Below are positions 1 to 5,655 of a DNA stretch of 6,165 bases, piece after piece. The notes under the pieces are model-generated. The model was not told the DNA's origin, did no database searches, and saw only the letters and a list, made by a program, of their open reading frames with translations. The DNA is taken from the NCBI GenBank assembly GCA_002350845.1, contig DEFL01000061.1, forward strand, positions 1-6,165, given 5' to 3'. The translations under genes were made by a program, and so were the position numbers. The first letter of the stretch is position 1. Each line of letters begins with the position of its first letter. Origin of the DNA: Christensenella sp. UBA2853. Its GTDB lineage: Bacteria; Bacillota; Clostridia; Christensenellales; Aristaeellaceae.

Positions 1-3000
1 TTGAAGACCGAGACGACCCCCCTAGTTACGGGCGTCTTTTCCACAGGCGTCACCACATAGTCGGAATAGTCGGTGTGCGGGTTGGGGTCGCCGGACAGAT
101 GATAGGTGGCATATACCTGATTCTCCACCTGCAGCTGCTGCACATCCAGCGGACATACCACACGGTTGAAAGGTATGTTTCTGGTTTCCCCGGCCATCAG
201 GCTGATGAATCCTATGCATACTGGGTGTTCATAGCCGGTTACGTCATCATAGACCCTGACCTCTTCGAGATCTTCACCTGTATTGTTGGTCACTTTGATG
301 AGGTAATGGATTTCGTTGCCCAGACGGAAAGCAGTCTGTCCTTCGGGCGGTGTATTGGTGACGCTCTTTTCGAGAACAAGGCCTCCTGCAGGCTCCGGGA
401 CAAGCGACTTGCTGCACTCATACTTTGAAATAACGGGCACACCGGAGATGTCGCCGACAGCAGACGCAGTGAAGGAAAAGGTGACGCTGCCTTTTTTCAT
501 ATCTTCTTCAGTGACAGTGTACTCGAAGAGGCAGGGCAGTGTCTCTCCCGGCTGAAGATAGGTATACTTTTTGTCCAGGAGCGTTCCCTTGTAGAGGAAA
601 GTCTCTCCGTGCAGCTGGTATACAAGCAGCTTGAATCCCTGCAGTTTGCTGTCCCCGGTGTTTTCAATGATCAGCGGCACAAACAGCTTTTCTCCTGCCT
701 TCGGATTCTGACCGGGCATGCTGAGATCATCCCGGACCTGAATGCTTTCCGTGTCGCTTCCATACTGCAGATGCACGGTGAAAGAGACCGGATTGGAGCT
801 GACAGGCAGGACGATATCTTCCCTGCGTGCAGTGCCGCTGGCAGTGAAGGTGAAGGTGACGGTTGACGGTTCGTTGTTTTTGAGACAATTGGCGGCAGCA
901 GCCTGGACGATCATGCTGTAGCTGATGGGAATAACGGGGGTGACCTCCATGTCTTTGCCGGGGGAGGTGATGGTTCCGTCGGCAGTGCCGTAGGTTTTCG
1001 TGAAGTAAGCCTGTCCGTCCGGGCCCTGAGCCGTACAGGACACAAGCACATTTTCCAGGTCAATATTGCCCAGATTCCGGGCTTTCAGATACGCATTGAA
1101 GGCTTCCTCAACCTCAAGGGTATCCGGGGTGAGCATTTCACCATCCAGATGGAGAAGGACGTTTTCGAATTGATCCGTTTGCAGTGCATACTGCAGTTCA
1201 ACAAAATCGGTGACCGGAGCAGCGTCGCAGGTTGCGGTGACTGTGCGGAAAGCGTTTGAATAGGAAAAGTCATAGTCTGTGGGATGGATCTCAGCGCGGA
1301 AATCCATGCTCTTTCCTGCATCAAGACTGTAGGATGCACCCTCGGAAACACCGATCAGATGATCGCCGGCGGCTGCATATCCGGTCCTGTCTGTGCTGCT
1401 GATCCTGACACCATTCAGGGTTTCCTCGCTGTGATTGGTCAGCCTCAGATCTGCAACGATGATCTGCTCGGGTCCATTCAGGCGATGGTAGCCCAGACAG
1501 GAAAGATCAAGCATTTCCCCGTGAGAAGACGGGAATACAAACGGAAAACTGCTTGTCGCAGCCGCACCGGTATCGATGGATTTGCCTGTGACGCGCAGTG
1601 TGCGCCGGACAAAACCTTCAATCTTGTCCGGTTCGTTTTCCACGATGCTGTAATCGAAGCTGATATCGCCATAGGGCTCAAGGGATTCTCTCTTGTCAGA
1701 TTCATACCAGCCCAGCAGGGCATCGGGCGTAGAATGGAATGTGTCGTCGAAGAAATCAGCCTCCAGGCTCAGGGTCATATTGCAGAGGCTGCGGACGATC
1801 ATATGGGCAACATACTGGTTGTAACTGCTTTCCCCAATCAGCTCAATGCCTGTGCATATAAGGACGATATCGGGAACCTCTTCTTCAGAGGAAGGCAGAA
1901 GATTGCCGTCGTACACGGTCGCGGTGATGGTATCGCTGACCGTTACGCCGCTGTCTGTGGAGACGGTGACCGTCCTGTCCAGCTTGCCGTCTGCGATTTC
2001 ATCCGGCGTTGCATGAATCCAGTAATCGACGGAGATCACGCCGTTGCCGGGGATGATTTGCGAGCCCGTGACCTCCAGCTGATCATCGGGATGGTCTGAG
2101 TCGATGGAGATTGTGACAGGCTGATCGGTCGTGTTGGTGACAATGATACAGGCAGGGAACTCAACGTCGGACCCTCCCTGAGCGGGGGACGGCATCCACT
2201 CGTCTCCGTTATAGAGTGCTGCGTCGGAAACGGCCGTGTTACCGGAAGGTGTTGTATTTTTCAGGCCGAGGAAGCCGGTGGGGTCCGTGTCCGGGGAATT
2301 GACCGGCTTCCATTCGATCCTGCCCTTTGAGTAAACGGTCGACGGGGCTAATTTGATTTTCAGGCCGATCCCTTTCTCTTTGCCGGGCTCTGTACGGACC
2401 AGGCCGTGCCAGCCGCAGTTGGACCACCAGTCATGGGTGGAAGAGCGGCACCAGGCGATGAATTCCATGACGGTATACCCGCGCAGGGCGTCTTCCTTGG
2501 TGATGGTGCGGGAGAAGGCGTTCTCAAGGGTATAGGATTCACCTGGGAGCAGCGTCAGGTCGGAACGGTCAATCTCAAGGGGCGTTTCCGCGGTATCTCC
2601 GTTGTCCATGTAGGGATACCATTCAAAACGGATGCCATTGATGGTATCGGTGGGATTGACATTGGTTACAGTCAGGTCAAAGGAGACCGTCTCGCCGGGA
2701 TGATAGACGCGATCCTCATAAGAAGCTGTCAGAACAGGAAGAATATATGTTTCTCTGGGATCGTCAGCGTTGAGTTCTCCGACCGCGATGTCCTGCTTCC
2801 ACAGGTTGCTTTCCCCGGAGGCAGGGCCGTCGCCCGTGTCATATCCGTATTCAGCCCAGCACAGGAAGCGCAGCCCGGAAAAGCCCGATGAATTCTGAAC
2901 GGCGGCGGCCATGGCCTCATCCTCCGCAGTGATATCCAGGTTCATCTCAAAGGAAGCGCTCTCCTGCGGCTTGAGAGAGGAAACGCCGTCCACAGGGGTC

Positions 3001-3914
3001 AGGGTATAGAGGTGCAGGATATTCCCGACACTGGTGGCCAGACATCCGCTGACAACCGGGTTCGTGATCTCTGTTTTCCCTGTATTCCTGAGAGTGAACA
3101 CCGCGGGGAACGAAACGGGATCCTGCTGGGCGAGCATCTCTCTGCCCTGCACATCCAGGGTGCCCTCGAGGTGCGCGTCTGCAGTCTCCTGGACGTCAAT
3201 ATGCGCAGAAACCTGAATATTGGCAGCATGACCGAAGGAATCTTTGGCACTGATCCAGCGGGAGACATCGATAAACGGCATGCCTGCGGAGGCGTCCAGG
3301 TCAGCCTGGCCGGCCATGGCGCGGTAGCTGAAGGAAGCAGATTCCTGATAGTGCACGAGCAGGCCTTCTTCAGGCAGGCCGATAAAGCCTTCACCGTCCG
3401 GCAGTTCGCCATGCTCACTGGATGCGGAAATGTCAATGAGACTCCATGCGGTGGTCAGATTGGTGACGCTCAGGTCGAAAATGATTTCCTCATCTTTTCC
3501 TTCGCCGGAGCGGTGGACATTGAGAAGGTTCAGCATCAGGCCGTTCTTCTGGGGCTTGCGAAGAAGAAGCGGGGCAACGGCAGACGTCCTCTTCCCGGTT
3601 TCGGGGGACCTGCCGCCGGCATACAGATAGCGTTCAATGGTGTTGCCTGCGCTGTCCGGAGAATCATCGTTTGTCCGGATCAGGTAGGTGAACGGCAGCG
3701 TTTCGCCCGGGTTCAGGGTTCCGGTGGTGCTGACAGAGCCGGCAAACACATCGGTGAGGACTTCTGTGCCGCTGGTGGTGTAGGAATCCAGGGAGAATTC
3801 GAGGGGCAGATCGCCTGTGTTTTCCAGCACCATATCGGCTTCAAAGACGTATTCATAGCCGTCCTGGGCACCAGTCGGAGAGATGCCCCGGCAGATCAGC
3901 TGGAGACCGGGCTC
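1..3914 (-). repeat. About ten divergent beta-sandwich modules (CARDB/DUF11-like)
   Basis: Residues about 272-1575 are rich in Val, Thr, Asp and Gly in alternating beta-strand patterns. Recurring signatures mark modules near residues 272-372 (ENTGDLPLEF; LNPGETLPFTY), 395-500, 505-632 (LRNTGKTEI; LKPQESASFEM), 660-770 (LTVTNVNPTDT; LLPGESYTLE), 800-940 (IIVTNTTDQPVTISI), 953-1055, 1072-1170 (LRLTNHSEETLNGV), 1178-1300, 1316-1430 (IIENTGDSKLQGF; LQPGETLPCLFEYTVTEED) and 1449 to the edge. Boundaries are approximate. Domains of this class usually act as stalks or adhesive modules of surface proteins. A linker rich in basic residues and proline (about 373-395) separates the first two modules. Confidence 0.75.
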
Positions 3915-4727
3915 ACCGACATATTCATAGCTCTCTTTTTCGGTTTTTCCGCAGCGGGTGCATTTGTGTTCCCGCAGGCCCGGAGCATTTTTCGAGGCGG
4001 GCGTCAGGATGGTCCATTCGCCCCAGTCATGCCCCAGGGGAGGCGTCTTTTCGGATTCCCATTTGTTGCACTTGGTGCAGCCGTGGGAGCGGTAGCCGCC
4101 CTTTTCACAGTCGGGCTCCATTCGGACGACCCATTCTCCCCATTCGTGGATCGTGCCGTTGACTTTGGTGGTCCGCTTTTCGGTGGTGCCGCACACCTGG
4201 CAGGTGCGTTCTTCTTCGCCGCGCTCCGTGCAGTTGGCGTTTTTGGTGGTCACCCACTCACTCCAGGTATGGGGCAGGGGATCGCTGTCGAGAGTCTGCT
4301 GATAGCCGCAGATGTCGCAGATCCGGTAATGGGAGCCCTTGGAAGAACAGGTGGCGGGGATAATATCGACCCATTTGCCGTATTTGTGCGGCGCTTTGTC
4401 CATGGTTTCGGTCTCCCGGGTTCCGCAGACCGTGCAGGTATGAAAACGGGAGCCGGTGGAAGTGCAGGTCGGCTCTTTGGTGACGGTCCATCCATCCCAG
4501 CTGTGCGGAAGCTTCGGGATCGTCCCGATCTGCTCGGTAAAGCAGACCTCGCAGTAGCGGATCTGTTTTCCGGTTGTGGTGCAGGTGGGATCTTCAATCG
4601 GATCCCATTCGCCCCAGACGTGATTTTTGCAGGGGGCGACGGGTGATGTGGCAGCCAGGGTGGATGCGGGCAGATTGAGGATCATGGCCAGCATCAGCAT
4701 CCAGACGATGATCTTTTTGAATTTCAT
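1..4727 (-). CDS. Very large secreted surface/adhesin-like protein, C-terminus outside window
   Basis: The frame is open for 1575 codons from ATG 4725-4727 and leaves the window without a stop. The start is fixed by a GGGAGG Shine-Dalgarno six to seven bases upstream and by an immediate signal peptide (MKFKK, then a hydrophobic core, cleavage likely near LA-A at residues 24-26). Residues 36-270 are six H-x-W-x2-W / C-x9-CxxC repeats. Residues about 272-1575 are divergent beta-sandwich modules with recurring 'VTN', 'ENTGD', 'L-x-PGE' and 'YTVTEED' signatures. The last module, from about residue 1449 (LVLEKSVTNTPPEG, then LIKVTNNTGEDLEEV), resembles DUF11/DUF7507-type domains. The protein is presumably exported and envelope-attached; a C-terminal anchor (LPxTG or membrane helix) would lie beyond the edge. 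No catalytic motif is seen. Adhesion or scaffold function is inferred from architecture only. It stands alone in the window, divergent from the acetyltransferase gene. Confidence 0.93.
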   Translation of the reverse strand, partial: MKFKKIIVWMLMLAMILNLPASTLAATSPVAPCKNHVWGEWDPIEDPTCTTTGKQIRYCEVCFTEQIGTIPKLPHSWDGWTVTKEPTCTSTGSRFHTCTVCGTRETETMDKAPHKYGKWVDIIPATCSSKGSHYRICDICGYQQTLDSDPLPHTWSEWVTTKNANCTERGEEERTCQVCGTTEKRTTKVNGTIHEWGEWVVRMEPDCEKGGYRSHGCTKCNKWESEKTPPLGHDWGEWTILTPASKNAPGLREHKCTRCGKTEKESYEYVGEPGLQLICRGISPTGAQDGYEYVFEADMVLENTGDLPLEFSLDSYTTSGTEVLTDVFAGSVSTTGTLNPGETLPFTYLIRTNDDSPDSAGNTIERYLYAGGRSPETGKRTSAVAPLLLRKPQKNGLMLNLLNVHRSGEGKDEEIIFDLSVTNLTTAWSLIDISASSEHGELPDGEGFIGLPEEGLLVHYQESASFSYRAMAGQADLDASAGMPFIDVSRWISAKDSFGHAANIQVSAHIDVQETADAHLEGTLDVQGREMLAQQDPVSFPAVFTLRNTGKTEITNPVVSGCLATSVGNILHLYTLTPVDGVSSLKPQESASFEMNLDITAEDEAMAAAVQNSSGFSGLRFLCWAEYGYDTGDGPASGESNLWKQDIAVGELNADDPRETYILPVLTASYEDRVYHPGETVSFDLTVTNVNPTDTINGIRFEWYPYMDNGDTAETPLEIDRSDLTLLPGESYTLENAFSRTITKEDALRGYTVMEFIAWCRSSTHDWWSNCGWHGLVRTEPGKEKGIGLKIKLAPSTVYSKGRIEWKPVNSPDTDPTGFLGLKNTTPSGNTAVSDAALYNGDEWMPSPAQGGSDVEFPACIIVTNTTDQPVTISIDSDHPDDQLEVTGSQIIPGNGVISVDYWIHATPDEIADGKLDRTVTVSTDSGVTVSDTITATVYDGNLLPSSEEEVPDIVLICTGIELIGESSYNQYVAHMIVRSLCNMTLSLEADFFDDTFHSTPDALLGWYESDKRESLEPYGDISFDYSIVENEPDKIEGFVRRTLRVTGKSIDTGAAATSSFPFVFPSSHGEMLDLSCLGYHRLNGPEQIIVADLRLTNHSEETLNGVRISSTDRTGYAAAGDHLIGVSEGASYSLDAGKSMDFRAEIHPTDYDFSYSNAFRTVTATCDAAPVTDFVELQYALQTDQFENVLLHLDGEMLTPDTLEVEEAFNAYLKARNLGNIDLENVLVSCTAQGPDGQAYFTKTYGTADGTITSPGKDMEVTPVIPISYSMIVQAAAANCLKNNEPSTVTFTFTASGTARREDIVLPVSSNPVSFTVHLQYGSDTESIQVRDDLSMPGQNPKAGEKLFVPLIIENTGDSKLQGFKLLVYQLHGETFLYKGTLLDKKYTYLQPGETLPCLFEYTVTEEDMKKGSVTFSFTASAVGDISGVPVISKYECSKSLVPEPAGGLVLEKSVTNTPPEGQTAFRLGNEIHYLIKVTNNTGEDLEEVRVYDDVTGYEHPVCIGFISLMAGETRNIPFNRVVCPLDVQQLQVENQVYATYHLSGDPNPHTDYSDYVVTPVEKTPVTRGVVSVF
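3918..4622 (-). repeat. Six tandem H-x-W-x2-W / C-x9-C-x2-C repeats (protein level)
   Basis: The repeats begin at H36, H75, H114, H153, H194 and H233, so the unit is 39 residues, except repeat 4, which has 41. Each opens with H-x-[WY]-x2-W. Repeats 1-5 then carry three cysteines in fixed spacing: C49/C59/C62, C88/C98/C101, C127/C137/C140, C166/C176/C179 and C207/C217/C220. Repeat 6 keeps only C256/C259; its first cysteine position is replaced in TPASKNAPG. Repeat 3 has Tyr116 in place of the first Trp. An extra cysteine, C33, sits just ahead of the array. Similar CxxC repeats are widespread in large secreted proteins of gut Clostridia, usually without assigned function. The spacing suggests a small metal-binding (zinc-ribbon-like) or disulfide-stabilised module, which is inference. 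Confidence 0.9.
4650..4727 (-). other. Sec-type signal peptide of the surface protein
   Basis: Residues 1-26 have the three classic parts: a basic start (K2, K4, K5), a hydrophobic core from I6 to about L19 rich in Ile, Leu, Met and Val, and a polar Pro-Ala-Ser-Thr stretch ending in small residues. Cleavage is most likely after A25 or A26. No lipobox cysteine follows; the first cysteine is C33, too far for a lipoprotein. The protein is therefore expected outside the membrane. Confidence 0.88.
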
Positions 4728-4733
4728 GGTATT

Positions 4734-4742
4734 CCCTCCCTC
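4734..4742 (-). promoter_or_regulatory. Strong ribosome binding site of the surface-protein gene
   Basis: On the minus strand the sequence reads GAGGGAGGG, then AATACC, then ATG. This matches the anti-Shine-Dalgarno well at ideal spacing, and it decides the start at 4725-4727. Confidence 0.9.
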
Positions 4743-4793
4743 GTATGGTTTCGTATTCATTTATAACGCGCAAAGTTCAATGGACAGGGTGCA

Positions 4794-4833
4794 TCCGGGG
4801 CAGAGACTGCAAAAGCGGCAGGCGGTCCCCGGA
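4794..4833. repeat. Inverted repeat in the presumed surface-protein leader
   Basis: TCCGGGG at 4794-4800 pairs perfectly with CCCCGGA at 4827-4833 across 26 bases. It lies 67-106 bases upstream of the start codon. No U-run follows on either strand, so it is not a standard terminator; it could fold in the leader RNA or serve as a binding site. Confidence 0.4.
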
Positions 4834-4853
4834 AATGCTGAAAACAGGTGATG

Positions 4854-4877
4854 TCATGCAGCCGCGCCGGCTGATGA
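4854..4877. repeat. Compact hairpin upstream of the surface-protein gene
   Basis: TCAT-g-CAGCCG, loop CGC, CGGCTG-ATGA forms a ten-pair stem with a single bulged G. Neither flank has a proper U-tract (minus side reads CATCACCTGTTTTC), so termination is doubtful. It would lie near the middle of the presumed 300-nt leader. Confidence 0.45.
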
Positions 4878-5010
4878 GTGAAGAAAACACGGGTGGTTAG
4901 AAATGCTCTGAGATCCTGTTTTGACTGCGTATATCGTGATAGTCGGAATGATATTTTTCTTTAACCGCCGGATGAACCATAAAAAAGTGCGGCTGTCTGT
5001 TGTCGTGATG

Positions 5011-5025
5011 GAGCATGAAATGCTC
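5011..5025. repeat. Perfect dyad GAGCAT-gaa-ATGCTC just downstream of the minus promoter
   Basis: The 6-bp arms are perfect with a three-base loop. It begins about four bases after the expected transcription start, so it could be a 5'-end hairpin protecting the mRNA or an operator. On the plus strand it is followed by TGCTGTTTTC, only a poor terminator tail. Confidence 0.4.
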
Positions 5026-5035
5026 TGCTGTTTTC

Positions 5036-5064
5036 ATTATACAGAGATGCAGGATGCTTTGCAA
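5036..5064 (-). promoter_or_regulatory. Candidate sigma-A promoter for the surface-protein gene
   Basis: On the minus strand TTGCAA (4 of 6 to TTGACA) is followed by exactly 17 bases and a perfect TATAAT. An A-rich stretch (AAAAAAACTGTAAA) lies just upstream, like an UP element. A start near 5029 would give the surface-protein mRNA a leader of about 300 nt. No better gene lies immediately downstream, although the link to the gene at 4727 is inference. A weaker -10-like TATAAA at 4760-4765, without a good -35, is the only closer alternative seen. Confidence 0.55.
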
Positions 5065-5124
5065 ATTTACAGTTTTTTTCTGCTGCTTTCCTCCTTTGAT
5101 CGCGGATAGTCGGGTAAAGTTGGG

Positions 5125-5229
5125 ATGCGTCAGCACAGAATGTGCTTCTGCTCTTTGATACGTTTCTGTGCCGGAAATGGCAGGAGAGACTGCCTGAAAT
5201 ACAGACAAAGAACAAAGCCGGTGACGCAT
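5125..5229. repeat. Nested inverted repeats able to fold as a branched structure
   Basis: ATGCGTCA (5125-5132) pairs with TGACGCAT (5222-5229). Inside, AGCACA-gaa-TGTGCT (5132-5146) forms a side hairpin that shares base 5132 with the outer arm. TCTTTG (5152-5157) pairs with CAAAGA (5206-5211), TCTGT (5165-5169) with ACAGA (5201-5205), and GGCAG (5179-5183) with CTGCC (5190-5194). Apart from the shared base, all pairs are nested and compatible. No known RNA family was recognised, and each helix alone is short enough to arise by chance. Confidence 0.3.
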
Positions 5230-5317
5230 GAAAGGATGCAGACGGCGATGGCCATCATGCACGCAGTGGGGAAACCCGGTCAGAACCCCTGATGCGATAA
5301 AGAACGGGCAGACAATC

Positions 5318-5354
5318 AAAAAGGCTGAATTCCTCAGCATGGAGACATTCAGCC
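5318..5354 (-). terminator. Rho-independent terminator-like hairpin, minus strand
   Basis: On the minus strand GGCTGAAT, a 16-base loop and ATTCAGCC form a perfect 8-bp stem followed directly by TTTTTGATT. The loop can add a 3-bp inner stem. On the plus strand there is no T-run after the stem, so only leftward transcription could stop here. No gene upstream of it on that strand (5355-5655) is recognised, so its transcript is unknown. Confidence 0.5.
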
Positions 5355-5397
5355 TGAAAAACGGAAAACGGCCATGGCGGCGCTGTCATCATGAACC

Positions 5398-5418
5398 GCC
5401 TGAAAACAATTGTCAGGC
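5398..5418. promoter_or_regulatory. 21-bp dyad overlapping the -35 of the plus promoter, possible operator
   Basis: GCCTGA at 5398-5403 and TCAGGC at 5413-5418 are perfect inverted arms around a centre at 5408, with two further symmetric A/T pairs inside (8 of 10 positions symmetric). The right arm overlaps the -35 hexamer at 5410-5415, the usual placement for a repressor site. No regulator gene is in the window. Confidence 0.35.
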
Positions 5419-5438
5419 AATTTACTCCATGGTAAAAT
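5410..5438 (+). promoter_or_regulatory. Candidate sigma-A promoter for the acetyltransferase gene
   Basis: TTGTCA (5 of 6 to TTGACA), a 17-base spacer and TAAAAT (5 of 6 to TATAAT). Transcription would begin near 5445, leaving a leader of about 210 nt before the start codon. No better promoter was seen closer to the gene. Confidence 0.5.
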
Positions 5439-5500
5439 GGACTATAGCCAATACGACATATGATGCACCGGGGAGTCAACCGGCAGTCTGACAACGAAAG

Positions 5501-5536
5501 TGCGCCAGCCATGCAGGGCTGGGGTGACGAAGCGCA
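5501..5536 (+). repeat. Two-tier hairpin in the acetyltransferase leader
   Basis: CCAGCC (5505-5510), loop ATGCAG, GGCTGG (5517-5522) is a perfect 6-bp hairpin. Around it TGCGC (5501-5505) can pair with GCGCA (5532-5536), leaving an asymmetric internal loop of about ten bases (the two helices compete for one base pair at their junction). It lies inside the predicted leader RNA. A smaller hairpin, CTATT-gctgag-AATAG, lies at 5613-5628. No known riboswitch consensus was recognised. Confidence 0.4.
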
Positions 5537-5640
5537 TATGAGACACGGGACATCCGGAAATCCAACGGAATGCCTCGGGAAAAAAGACCATGCGTGAAAT
5601 ATCAGAATCGTCCTATTGCTGAGAATAGTCGGAATTTGTG

Positions 5641-5646
5641 GGGGAG
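5641..5646 (+). promoter_or_regulatory. Ribosome binding site that decides the GTG start at 5656
   Basis: GGGGAG lies nine bases before GTG 5656-5658. The alternative in-frame GTG at 5638 has no such site upstream, and an in-frame TAG at 5626-5628 excludes any start further out. Confidence 0.75.
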
Positions 5647-5655
5647 AAAGCAACT

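Larger units (their letters stand above)
4728..5655. other. Long intergenic region between divergent genes, no convincing gene
   Basis: The open frames here (for example 4897-5340 and 5255-5653 on the minus strand, 5228-5491 on the plus) lack Shine-Dalgarno sequences and recognisable proteins, and they overlap each other. The region contains a minus promoter at 5036-5064, a plus promoter at 5410-5438, inverted repeats at 4794-4833, 4854-4877, 5011-5025, 5132-5146, 5398-5418 and 5505-5522, a nested set at 5125-5229, and a minus terminator-like hairpin at 5318-5354. It may be a mix of leaders, regulatory DNA and decayed sequence. Confidence 0.7.

Noticed and set aside
1284..2099. 271-codon open frame on the plus strand
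   Set aside because: It lies fully antisense to the continuous surface-protein frame, without a Shine-Dalgarno or a recognisable domain.
3012..4646. 544-codon open frame on the plus strand opposite the CxxC repeats
   Set aside because: The minus strand shows a Shine-Dalgarno, signal peptide and clear tandem repeats across the same bases. The plus frame is an antisense by-product of composition and codon bias and shows no recognisable domain.
4897..5016. 39-codon His-rich frame at the 5' end of the presumed leader, considered as a leader peptide for attenuation
   Set aside because: Seven His are scattered, not in a run, there is no Shine-Dalgarno, and the downstream gene is not biosynthetic.
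5091..5100. Perfect AAAGGAGG Shine-Dalgarno on the minus strand
   Set aside because: No ATG, GTG or TTG lies within a usable distance; the next ATG is about 45 bases on and overlaps the -10 of the promoter.
4897..5340. 147-codon minus-strand open frame in the intergenic region
   Set aside because: No Shine-Dalgarno, low-complexity His-rich second half, crosses the promoter and hairpins, and its start falls inside the terminator-like stem.
5228..5491. 87-codon plus-strand open frame
   Set aside because: No recognisable features or ribosome site, and it overlaps the plus promoter and the dyad.
5500..5560. GTGCGCC followed by a hairpin, resembling a group II intron 5' end
   Set aside because: No domain V-like hairpin, no reverse transcriptase frame, and too little sequence before the acetyltransferase gene. 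The seven-base match alone is weak.
57..5634. 11-mer ATAGTCGGAAT present at 57-67, 4940-4950 and 5626-5634 (shorter at the last edge)
   Set aside because: Several 11-base coincidences are expected in a 6-kb window; one copy is in coding sequence and the contexts differ.
5255..5653. 132-codon minus-strand open frame
   Set aside because: Composition looks non-coding, no ribosome site, and it runs straight through the terminator-like hairpin.
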